DNA of 64,000 bases from Actinocorallia longicatena (GTDB taxonomy: Bacteria > Actinomycetota > Actinomycetes > Streptosporangiales > Streptosporangiaceae), in contig NZ_BAAAUV010000012.1 in the NCBI RefSeq assembly GCF_039534125.1, positions 124,001 to 188,000 on the forward strand, read 5' to 3'. Under the pieces are notes generated by a model. It ran no database searches. It was not told where the DNA came from and worked only from the letters and a program-made list of their open reading frames with translations. The translations under genes and the position numbers were made by a program. Of the stretch, positions 41,088 to 48,227 are shown in pieces. The first letter of the stretch is position 1. Each line of letters opens with the position of its first letter.

Positions 41088-42206
41088 ATGGGTGGGGCTT
41101 ATGTGAGGGAAATGCCGTGGGTGATGTCCCTGGACGATGCTGATTCGACGCGGGATGTGATCGATGCGCTGGCGCTGTATCCGTTCGTGTCGGGTGAGCA
41201 GCCGCATGCGCGGTCGGCGCGGCTGGAGAGGGTCAGGTCCGAGGCGCCGTTGCGGCCGCTGGACGCCCGGGTGCTGCGGACCTGCTGGGAGGACGGGGAG
41301 ACCGAGGCGCTGCTGGCCTGCGGTGAGGGGTACACCGTGCGGGTCGTGCGGTGGAAGGACGGGTCGGCGCAGGTCGGGGTGACGGCGACGTCGGCGGAGC
41401 TGGCGGTGTCGGTGCTGGCCGAGTCCTCGCGGGACGCCTCGGAGCCGGTGCCGGAGGACGGCACGCAGGTGGAGATCGGGTTCTGGCACGCGGGGTCGCA
41501 CGGGCCGGTGCGGCGGGAGCGCATGATCGGTGCCTCGGCGTGGGAGGAGATCCGCGGGAACTACCCGTCGGGGGTGGCCTCGGCGCTGGACCGGCTGATG
41601 GCGCTGGACGCCGCTGAGCTCTCGGGGCGGCTGCTGTTGCTGCACGGGCCGCCGGGGACGGGCAAGACGACGGCGTTGCGGGCGCTGGCGCGGGAGTGGT
41701 CCGCATGGTGCCAGGTCGACTGCGTGCTGGATCCGGAGCGGCTGTTCGCCTCCTCGGCCTATCTGACGGGGGTCGCGGTCGGGCCCGAACATCAGGAGGA
41801 CTCGGCTGTGCGGCGGTGGCGGCTGCTGGTGCTGGAGGACTGCGACGAGCTGATCCGCGGTGAGGCGAAGGAGAGCACGGGGCAGGGTCTGTCGCGGTTG
41901 CTGAACCTGACCGACGGGATGCTGGGACAGGGCAGGGACGTCCTGGTGGCGATCACGACGAACGAGGATCTGTCGCGGCTGCATCCGGCGGTGATCCGGC
42001 CCGGTCGGTGCCTGGCGCAGCTCGAGATCGGCCGGCTGTCGCGGTCGGAGTCGGCGGCGTGGCTGGAGCGTTCGGGGGCCGAGGTGCCGGCGATCGGCCG
42101 GGACGGCATGACGCTGGCGGAACTGACGGCGCTGGCCTCCGCCGGGCAGAGGATCGTGGCCGATCCCGTGACCGTCCCGGCGGAGGCGACCGGCTTCTAC
42201 CTGTGA
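41088..42206 (+). CDS. AAA family ATPase with DUF5925 N-terminal domain
   Basis: 372 residues from ATG 41088; GTG 41103 and ATG 41112 are also possible. MSLDDADSTRDVIDALALYPFVSGEQPHARS opens the DUF5925 region (about 10-165). The ATPase core has Walker A GPPGTGKTT (Lys193), Walker B LLVLEDCDE (about 246-251), sensor 1 AITTNED and arginine region HPAVIRPGRCLA, close to the classical AAA (FtsH/CDC48-like) pattern. Such stand-alone proteins are widespread in Streptomyces and relatives but have no known role. It converges with a 10-base overlap on the acyltransferase operon. Confidence 0.85.
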   Translation: MGGAYVREMPWVMSLDDADSTRDVIDALALYPFVSGEQPHARSARLERVRSEAPLRPLDARVLRTCWEDGETEALLACGEGYTVRVVRWKDGSAQVGVTATSAELAVSVLAESSRDASEPVPEDGTQVEIGFWHAGSHGPVRRERMIGASAWEEIRGNYPSGVASALDRLMALDAAELSGRLLLLHGPPGTGKTTALRALAREWSAWCQVDCVLDPERLFASSAYLTGVAVGPEHQEDSAVRRWRLLVLEDCDELIRGEAKESTGQGLSRLLNLTDGMLGQGRDVLVAITTNEDLSRLHPAVIRPGRCLAQLEIGRLSRSESAAWLERSGAEVPAIGRDGMTLAELTALASAGQRIVADPVTVPAEATGFYL

Positions 42207-43999
42207 GCCACTCCCCCTTCGGCGGCCAGCAGGTCCTGGAGTTCGGTGACGGCCGTACGCAGTTCGGCGGCGAAGGTGTGCATGGCGTCGGCGACGGGCC
42301 GCGGGGTCGACAGGTAGAGGTTGAACCGGTCGGGCAACAGCACGTAGGCGACGCCGATGCACTTGGTGCTGGTCATGCCGAATCCGAAGTAGCGGATGTT
42401 GGCCGAGGGCGCCGAGCTGGTGGACAGGTAGTCGTCGCGGCTGACCGTCCATCCGGGTGAGTCGAACAGCGCGATCGGGCCGGTGACGCCGAGCTCGGGC
42501 TGGCGGGAGGCGATGAGCTGCAGTTCCCACAGGTGCTGTTCGGGGGCGTCGCCGGCCTGGCAGTCCTTGGCGCGCTGGACGTGGGCGTCGGCGGCGGCTC
42601 GCAGGGCCGCGGTCTTGTCCTTGTCGGTGGCGTCGGTGGCGTCGGTGCTGGTCAGGGCGTCGACGAAGGTGATCGTCTCGGGGGTGACGACGCGCATGGC
42701 TTCGGTGCGTCCGGCGCGGAAGTGGCGGGTGGCGATGGACTCGTAGGTGGCGCCGGTGAGGCCCTTGGCGCGGCGGTGGGCGAGTTGGTAGGCCATCTGG
42801 ACGAACGCGTCGGGTGAGATCTTGAGCTGTTTGGCGCGGTCGACGCCGAAGTCGGGGAACGACACGGTGGTGGTGGCGGTGTCGGCGGCGTAGTCGGCGA
42901 AGGACCGGGCGGCGTCGGCGATGTCGGCGCGCAGGGCGTCGTCCAGGACGAAGGTGAGGGGCCTGGTGGCGGGGGTTCCCGCGGTGGGGTGGTCGGTGGG
43001 GGTGGTGAGGATGTCGTCGACGAACGACAGGATGGTGGTGCCGTCCAGGCCGCAGTGCTCGACGTTGATGCCGGCGGTGCCGTCGGCGAAGACGATGAGG
43101 GAGACGGCCTTGTCGAACCAGCGGTTGCCGCTGTCGCCGTGCAGGAGCCGGTCGCAGGCTTCGAGGTCGTCGGCGGGGGTGAGGTCTTCCAGGCAGACGG
43201 CGAACAGGGCGGTTTCGATGTCCTCGAGGGTGGCGGCGTTGGCGGGGTCATGGGCGCGCAGGGTGTCGCGGGTCGCGGCCCAGGCGGCGCGGGCCTTGGT
43301 GGTGAGGTGGCCTGCGGCGGTGTCGTCGGGGGCGGTGTGGGTGGTGTCCTTGACGATGCGCTGGAGGGCGGCGTCGAGGTCGTCGGCGGAGTAGGGGCGG
43401 CCGGTGGCGTCGAGGACGTCGAGGCGGTGCAGGTGGCGGCGGTGGAAGACCAGGATGTGACGGGCGGTGGCCGGTCCGGGGTGGGCGTCGCTGTAGGGGG
43501 CGCGGACGGTGTCCTGGTGGGCGCCGGGGATGCGGGTGGTGGCGAACAGGTACTTGTTCTGGTCCATCGCCAGGGGCTGGCCGCGGCGCAGCAGCGGCGG
43601 GATGGTCTCCTCGTCGAGGCGGCGCTTGTAGTCGACGGCGGAGGCGATGAGGTGGGCGGCGCGTTCGGTCTGGCTCTGGGGTGATTCGGCGAACAGGAAC
43701 AGGAAGTTGGCGTTGAGGGCGATGCGGTCGCGGCGGCCGAGGTAGCGGGAGGGCCAGAAGCGGTCCAGCCAGCTGTGGACGCCGGGGGTGGCGTCGTAGG
43801 CGGCGAGGGCGGCGTGGAGGGTGGGGCCCTCGCCGTTGAGGAAGGCGGTGACGGCGGTGCTGGTGGTGGCGAGCTGGTCGGGGGTGAGCAGGGGCGCGCA
43901 CCAGGTGAGGAAGCGGGCGCAGGTGTCTTCCAGCGTGGGCAGGGGTACCCGCGGCAGGGTGTCCTCGAGGTCGAAGGTGCCGGGCTGGGTGGGGTTCAC
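42197..43999 (-). CDS. Carnitine/choline-type O-acyltransferase
   Basis: 600 residues from GTG 43999. It carries the three signatures of the carnitine acyltransferase family: catalytic His315 in NVEHCGLDGTT, GRTEAMRVVT (about 429-438) and YLSTSSAP (about 525), plus FGFGMTSTKCIGVAYVLLPDRFNLYLST near the end. The family moves acyl groups between CoA and the hydroxyl of carnitine or choline and is uncommon in bacteria. No transit or membrane segment is seen. Its GTG overlaps the stop of the methyltransferase as GTGA, so it is the last gene of a coupled operon. Confidence 0.85.
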   Translation of the reverse strand: MNPTQPGTFDLEDTLPRVPLPTLEDTCARFLTWCAPLLTPDQLATTSTAVTAFLNGEGPTLHAALAAYDATPGVHSWLDRFWPSRYLGRRDRIALNANFLFLFAESPQSQTERAAHLIASAVDYKRRLDEETIPPLLRRGQPLAMDQNKYLFATTRIPGAHQDTVRAPYSDAHPGPATARHILVFHRRHLHRLDVLDATGRPYSADDLDAALQRIVKDTTHTAPDDTAAGHLTTKARAAWAATRDTLRAHDPANAATLEDIETALFAVCLEDLTPADDLEACDRLLHGDSGNRWFDKAVSLIVFADGTAGINVEHCGLDGTTILSFVDDILTTPTDHPTAGTPATRPLTFVLDDALRADIADAARSFADYAADTATTTVSFPDFGVDRAKQLKISPDAFVQMAYQLAHRRAKGLTGATYESIATRHFRAGRTEAMRVVTPETITFVDALTSTDATDATDKDKTAALRAAADAHVQRAKDCQAGDAPEQHLWELQLIASRQPELGVTGPIALFDSPGWTVSRDDYLSTSSAPSANIRYFGFGMTSTKCIGVAYVLLPDRFNLYLSTPRPVADAMHTFAAELRTAVTELQDLLAAEGGVAHR

Positions 44000-44811
44000 A
44001 GGGCCTCGATCCGGGTGCGTGGGTGATGGTCGGGAATGGAGATGAACAGTTCGGCGTGCAGCCAGCCGTCGGCCTCGTGGGGGTCGGGGCCGAGGGGGGC
44101 GAGGCGCTCCAGGACCTCGCGTTGCTCCTCGGGGGTGGCGAAGCGGCGTTGGCGGAAGGTGCTGGCGGCGCGGACGGTGCGGTAGCCGGCGTCGGTGAGC
44201 AGTTCGGCGATCGGGGTGAAGGGGAACATCCGCAGGACGAAGTGTGCCATCCAGGGTCGGCGGCCGCCGAACGCGGTCAGGAGCCGGGAGATGGACTTCT
44301 CGCCGATGTAGCCGAGGCAGCCGGTGGAGATGACCAGGTCGGTGCGGAAGAGCAGGGCCGCCTGGGATTCGGTGGGTTCGGCGGATTCGAGGTCGGCGTG
44401 GATGGCGTTACTGAGGAGTTTGGCCTGGACGGCGTAGGTGAGGGCCGGTTCGGAGGTGTCGAGGCCGATGAAGCGGGCGACGGGGGTGGCCTTCTCGCTG
44501 AGGCGCCGGTCGCGGTCGATGAGGTCGCCGCGGGTGGTGGGGGCGCCGTCGTAGCGGTCGTAGAGGTCGTCCATGGTGGCGTCGTGGTTGAGCAGTGCGG
44601 CGTTGATGCCGTAGGAGCAGCCGAGGTCGAGGACCCGGGGCAGGAGCCTGCCGGTGGCGGAAGCGTACTCGGCGATGAGGGCGGCGAAATGGGGTTTGGC
44701 GTATTGGGGGACGCGGTAGTCGAAGGCGCGCAGGGTGTTGAAGTAGGCGCGGGGGTCGGGCCGGTCGTAGATGTGGTCGAGTGAGACTTTTCCGGTTCTG
44801 TCGACGTGCAC
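43996..44811 (-). CDS. SAM-dependent methyltransferase (class I)
   Basis: 271 residues from GTG 44811, with GAGAGGAATGCGACC upstream; a longer frame to 45687 is only a shadow of the next gene. VLDLGCSYGINAALL (61-75) is motif I, IGLDTSEPALTYA motif II and DLVISTGCLGYIGEKS motif IV, giving a Rossmann-fold methyltransferase. The C-terminal part (FTPIAELLTDAGYRTV) is standard. The acceptor is unknown; position between an oxygenase and an O-acyltransferase suggests an amine or carboxyl on a small amino-acid-like molecule. Confidence 0.85.
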   Translation of the reverse strand: MHVDRTGKVSLDHIYDRPDPRAYFNTLRAFDYRVPQYAKPHFAALIAEYASATGRLLPRVLDLGCSYGINAALLNHDATMDDLYDRYDGAPTTRGDLIDRDRRLSEKATPVARFIGLDTSEPALTYAVQAKLLSNAIHADLESAEPTESQAALLFRTDLVISTGCLGYIGEKSISRLLTAFGGRRPWMAHFVLRMFPFTPIAELLTDAGYRTVRAASTFRQRRFATPEEQREVLERLAPLGPDPHEADGWLHAELFISIPDHHPRTRIEAL

Positions 44812-44906
44812 GGTCGCATTCCTCTCGAGATGTCCGGTGAGCAATGTGGCCGGGGTGGGGTCAGTCGGAAGGGGTCTGGTCCAAGGGGTCTCTGTCGGAT
44901 AGGGGT

Positions 44907-45749
44907 TCAGTCGAGCAGGAGGTCGGCGCGGACCGCGGTGGCCCGGTGCTGGGGGGTGAGGCGGCCGAAGAGCTGGCGGGTGCGCTCGGGGCTGCCGATG
45001 ACTCCGGGCCGCAGGCTGTAGGCGAAGATCGCGGTGTGCCGGTCGGTGCCTCCGGTGACGGGGCTGACGCGGTGCAGGGAGTAGCGGCCCCGGAAGAGCT
45101 GGAGGTCGCCCGGCCGCAGGGTGAGGCGGCGGATGCGGTGGCCGGCGCGGCCTTCGAGGACGGCGGCGACGTCGCCGAGGTTCTCCGTCTCGGGGGTGCG
45201 GATGCCGGGGCAGTACTCGAACACGCCGCCCTCCTCGGCGGCGTGGGTGAGCAGGCTGACGGTGAACTCGTTGGTGTCGAAGTGCCAGGGGTGCTGGTTG
45301 CCGGGGCGCAGCACGTTGAGGCAGAGCCCGGCGAGCGGGTCGGCGAGTTCGTGGAGTTCGGTGAGGTCGAAGCAGGCGGCGACGAACCGCTGGAAGGCCG
45401 GGTCGGTGTAGAGGCGGTGGATGAGGTGCTCGCCGGGGATGCGGTCGCGCGGGACGAAGGCGTTGCCGCGGGGGAAGGTGTGGTGGGCGGGGTGGTCTTC
45501 GGGGAGGGCGGGGTCGGGGGCGGTGTTGTAGACGTTGACGGTCTCGACGTCGTAGTGGGCGTGGGGGGCGATGCTGCTGCCCTGGTCGCGCAGATGCTCC
45601 TGGGCGCCGGGGTGGATGAAGTCGGGCAGGACGCTGCAGCCGTCGGCGGCGAGGTCGGCCCGGACGCGGTCGATGAGGGAGTTCCACGCGGCTCCGCCGG
45701 GCGCCTCGAGCGGATACCGCCGTAGGTCGACAGTTCGATCAAGAAGCAT
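44907..45749 (-). CDS. BesD/ArpA-family 2-oxoglutarate/Fe(II) oxygenase, hydroxylase type
   Basis: 280 residues from ATG 45749. AWNSLIDRVRADLAADGCSVLPDFI, PHAHYDVETVNVYN, GLCLNVLRPGNQHPWHFDTNEFTVSLL and LTLRPGDLQLFRGRYSLHRV follow the family of BesD, a free-lysine radical halogenase. The iron triad here is His156, Asp158 and His226. Halogenases of the family have Gly in place of this Asp; Asp predicts hydroxylation. The start lacks a ribosome-binding site and may be leaderless. It heads an operon with a methyltransferase (95-base gap) and a carnitine-type acyltransferase. Confidence 0.82.
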   Translation of the reverse strand: MLLDRTVDLRRYPLEAPGGAAWNSLIDRVRADLAADGCSVLPDFIHPGAQEHLRDQGSSIAPHAHYDVETVNVYNTAPDPALPEDHPAHHTFPRGNAFVPRDRIPGEHLIHRLYTDPAFQRFVAACFDLTELHELADPLAGLCLNVLRPGNQHPWHFDTNEFTVSLLTHAAEEGGVFEYCPGIRTPETENLGDVAAVLEGRAGHRIRRLTLRPGDLQLFRGRYSLHRVSPVTGGTDRHTAIFAYSLRPGVIGSPERTRQLFGRLTPQHRATAVRADLLLD

Positions 45750-45842
45750 GAGAACGGGTCTAACAGCCGTGGGCGCGGGCGCCCATCCCCCGTCCGGGTG
45801 ACAGATGGGTGACCTGCGGGTCGGTCGTGTTCACCCTGGGGC

Positions 45843-46418
45843 TCAGGGGGCGGGTGCGGCGAGCAGGGTGATGAGCTGGGCGAGCTCGTCGGGGGTCAGG
45901 TTGCTGCGCAGGACGCGGGCGGCGGTCTCGGGGCGCGAGAGCGGGACGGTGACGGTGCGGGCCCGGAATCCGGCCTCGACCATGGCGGCGTGCGCGGACA
46001 TCTCGCCGGTGAGGACCCGGTCGTGGAGGGTGGGGGCGTCCTTGCGCAGGCGGCGCAGGGCGGCGGCCTGGCTGGTGCCGGTCGGCCGGATCGGCTCGTT
46101 GATATTATCAACAGCGCTCGCGGTCGACTGCTGGAGCGCCTGCTCGAGCAGGTCGACGATGACGGGATCGCCGCCGGTCAGGCGCCGCACCGTCCCGACG
46201 GTCGCGCCGAGCCCGCGCGGCGGCGAGGCGATCACGAAGGACAGGAAGTCGCGGTGCGCGACGCGGGAGCCGTCGATGACGAACTCGCGCCAGGCGGTCT
46301 CCTCCAGCACACGGCGCAGCAGCCGGGGTGCGTGCACGAGGCCCTCCCCCGCCGCGGTCATCGCCACCGACAGCTCGCTCACCAGCGCGCCGCACACGGC
46401 GGGCCGTCCCTGGGTCAC
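45843..46418 (-). CDS. Conserved hypothetical protein, HTH-like C-terminal half
   Basis: 191 residues from GTG 46418, preceded by CAGGAGG at good spacing. The C-terminal half, GTSQAAALRRLRKDAPTLHDRVLTGEMSAHAAMVEAGF, is a motif I have seen in hypothetical actinobacterial and phage proteins; it resembles a ParB-type helix-turn-helix. DFLSFVIASPPRGLGATVGTVRRLTGGDP is the other distinctive part. Function unknown. It is 93 bases upstream of the 2-oxoglutarate oxygenase on the same strand, so cotranscription with that operon is possible. Confidence 0.55.
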   Translation of the reverse strand: MTQGRPAVCGALVSELSVAMTAAGEGLVHAPRLLRRVLEETAWREFVIDGSRVAHRDFLSFVIASPPRGLGATVGTVRRLTGGDPVIVDLLEQALQQSTASAVDNINEPIRPTGTSQAAALRRLRKDAPTLHDRVLTGEMSAHAAMVEAGFRARTVTVPLSRPETAARVLRSNLTPDELAQLITLLAAPAP

Positions 46419-46450
46419 CGGCGTCCTCCTGTTCACCGCCCATTGTGCCG

Positions 46451-46472
46451 ACGGCCCGCCCCCGCGGGCCGT
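46451..46472 (-). terminator. Hairpin terminator after sigma/anti-sigma-like genes
   Basis: ACGGCCCGC (46451-46459) pairs exactly with GCGGGCCGT (46464-46472) across CCCC. It lies about 30 bases beyond the stop of the minus-strand gene at 46502. Confidence 0.65.
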
Positions 46473-46501
46473 CACGACACGGATCTTTCGGGGAGCGGCC
46501 T

Positions 46502-47308
46502 TCAGGAAGCGGGACGGCCGTTGAGGACGTTCATCAGTTCCACCGAGTCCACGGCCAGAAGGCGTTCGGGCAGCGTCTGCCACGACTGCTCCTTCTCCTG
46601 CGGCGCTACCTTCTCCGCCCTCTGGTAAAAGCCGAAACTCCAGGTCCTGGCGCGGGAGACGGGCCAGCCGCGGGTGGCCTTGGTCCCGTAGGACGCGGCG
46701 ACGATCGTCACGGTGACGGAGGTGACGCCCGGCTTGACCTTCAGTTCGAACAGGGAGCCGGAGAAGCAGTTGAAGCCGGTGGTGCGCCGCCCGCCGTACT
46801 CCGGTGCCCAGGTCGCTCCCTTGCTCAGCGTCATCTGGACGTTGACGTTGGACTCGAAGCCGTCGCAGACCGCGGCCAGGCCGACGGCGGAGGTGGTGTC
46901 GGCCGGGGTGAAGGTGAGCGTGGCCCGCCGCTCCTTCGGCCAGGCGATGTCGGCCGTCGGGCCGGGCAGCCGGTTCCACCAGTAGCGGGCCTGCTTCCGC
47001 GCGGCCTCGTACCGCTCCTCCAGCTCCTCAGGGGAGGTCGCCGCGGCCGTGGGGGACGGCGCCGCGGTCACCGGCGGGGTGGGGCTGACGGCCGTCAGCG
47101 TCTCGGTGCCCTTTCCGCCTCCTTCGTGCAGGAGGGAGGGGACGGTGAGGGCGGCTCCGGCGACCGCCAGCGCGCCGGCCCCAGCGACGGCGGCCTTGCG
47201 GGTGCGGCGGGCGCGGCGCAGGCGCTGCTGGAAACCGGGCGGCAGGGGCCGGTTCAGGGCGGGCGCGGTGCGCTGCTCGAGCAGGTCGTGCAGTTCCTCG
47301 GTGTTCAT
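46502..47308 (-). CDS. Membrane protein partner of SigE-family sigma factor
   Basis: 268 residues. A short cytoplasmic part (MNTEELHDLLEQRTAPALNRPLPPGFQQRLRRARRTR) precedes one membrane helix (about 38-60). A linker rich in Pro and Thr and an extracellular domain with two Cys residues (VCDGFES, FNCFSG) follow. It begins 4 bases after the sigma stop, the position of anti-sigma genes in this family. It lacks the HxxxCxxC zinc motif, so an anti-sigma role is inferred from position and topology only. Confidence 0.65.
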   Translation of the reverse strand: MNTEELHDLLEQRTAPALNRPLPPGFQQRLRRARRTRKAAVAGAGALAVAGAALTVPSLLHEGGGKGTETLTAVSPTPPVTAAPSPTAAATSPEELEERYEAARKQARYWWNRLPGPTADIAWPKERRATLTFTPADTTSAVGLAAVCDGFESNVNVQMTLSKGATWAPEYGGRRTTGFNCFSGSLFELKVKPGVTSVTVTIVAASYGTKATRGWPVSRARTWSFGFYQRAEKVAPQEKEQSWQTLPERLLAVDSVELMNVLNGRPAS

Positions 47309-47312
47309 TTCC

Positions 47313-47807
47313 TCATCCCTTCTGGGCGGTGAGCACGGCCGGGTCGACGCGGAGCTTGGCCAGGGCCCTGCTGGTCTGGCTCTTCACGGTGCCGACCGAG
47401 CAGTGCATGAGCTCGGCGACCTGAGCCTCGGGAAGGTCCTCGTAGAAGCGCAGGACGACGGCGGTGCGCTGCCGGTCGGGCAGGCGGCCCAGGGCGTCCC
47501 ACACCAGGTCGCGTTCGCCGGTGTGGGCGGTGTGGTCGGGTCCCGGACGGTCGGGGACGGCCTCGGAGGTGATCTCTCGGCTGCGCCAGGCGCGCCGCCA
47601 CCAGGAGCTGTGCGTATTGACGATGATCTTGCGGAGGTAGGGTTCGGGATCCCCGGTGACGCGGGGCCAGGCGAACCATGCCTTGACCAGCGCTGTCTGC
47701 ACCAGGTCCTCGGCGCTCTGCCAGTCCTGGGTCAGCAGGTAGGCCAGGCGGAGCAGGCGCGGCCACCGCGAGGCCACGAACGCCTGATAGTCGGATCTGT
47801 CCGCCAC
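47313..47807 (-). CDS. SigE-family RNA polymerase sigma factor
   Basis: 164 residues. Region 2 reads LRLAYLLTQDWQSAEDLVQTALVKAWFAWPRV; region 4 reads ALGRLPDRQRTAVVLRFYEDLPEAQVAELMHCSVGTVKSQTSRALAKLR. Length and the WSAEDLVQTAL-like core fit the SigE/ECF subgroup found in many copies in actinomycetes. With its membrane neighbour it probably senses an envelope signal. The two genes are 4 bases apart. Confidence 0.92.
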   Translation of the reverse strand: MADRSDYQAFVASRWPRLLRLAYLLTQDWQSAEDLVQTALVKAWFAWPRVTGDPEPYLRKIIVNTHSSWWRRAWRSREITSEAVPDRPGPDHTAHTGERDLVWDALGRLPDRQRTAVVLRFYEDLPEAQVAELMHCSVGTVKSQTSRALAKLRVDPAVLTAQKG

Positions 47808-47882
47808 GGACGTCTCCTCTTGGGGGGTTGACGGCGGGTCGTCCTACCTACGCCCCGACCGCTCCCCGGGGTTGCACGGTCC

Positions 47883-48068
47883 TCAGGGGCGCATGGCCAG
47901 GCCGAGCCCGGCGAGTTCCTCGCGCAGGATGCGCAGGGCCTTGGGGCCCATCCCGTGCAGGGCCGCGATCTCCTTCTCGCTGCGGGAGGCGAGGTCCTCC
48001 AGCGTGCGGACGCCCGCTCCGTCCAGGGCGCGCTGAGCGGGGGCGGAGGTCTTCGGCAGGTCGGTCAT
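47883..48068 (-). CDS. Small helix-hairpin-helix protein
   Basis: 61 residues from ATG 48068. LDGAGVRTLEDLASRSEKEIAALHGMGPKALRILREELAGLGL is a helix-hairpin-helix fold like the RNA polymerase alpha C-terminal domain, which binds DNA without sequence preference or contacts regulators. TACCGT on the minus strand (48076-48081) lies 7 bases before the ATG, so the mRNA may be leaderless. It is divergent from the cholesterol-oxidase-like gene; whether it regulates that gene is not known. Confidence 0.75.
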   Translation of the reverse strand: MTDLPKTSAPAQRALDGAGVRTLEDLASRSEKEIAALHGMGPKALRILREELAGLGLAMRP

Positions 48069-48117
48069 GCCCTCGACGGTAGCGAACCGGCGGTGCGGCC
48101 CGAACGCCGATTGGGCC

Positions 48118-48157
48118 CAAGCAAGTGCTTGACCGACTGTGACGTGGGTCATATAAC
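48118..48157 (+). promoter_or_regulatory. Strong promoter with palindromic operator, upstream of the flavoprotein
   Basis: TTGACC (48129-48134) and TATAAC (48152-48157) are 17 bases apart. CAAGCAAGTGCTTG (48118-48131) is a dyad with 6-base arms that overlaps the -35. Confidence 0.65.
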
Positions 48158-48227
48158 CGGGAACGACACCACCCCTGGGCGGCATGCGGCGCGACGGCCA
48201 CCCCGCACGAGAACAGGGAAACGCGCC

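Noticed and set aside
43996..45687. 563-codon frame that would fuse Arg/Pro-rich sequence to the methyltransferase
   Set aside because: The upstream half is a shadow of the oxygenase gene. The methyltransferase has its own ribosome-binding site and GTG at 44811.
44907..45749. Calling the 2-oxoglutarate enzyme a halogenase
   Set aside because: Family databases often use that label, but the iron-binding Asp158 is present, which predicts hydroxylation.
48118..48131. KstR operator at the cholesterol-oxidase-like gene
   Set aside because: The known KstR motif needs AAC and GTT cores at a set spacing; this dyad is CAAGCA/TGCTTG.
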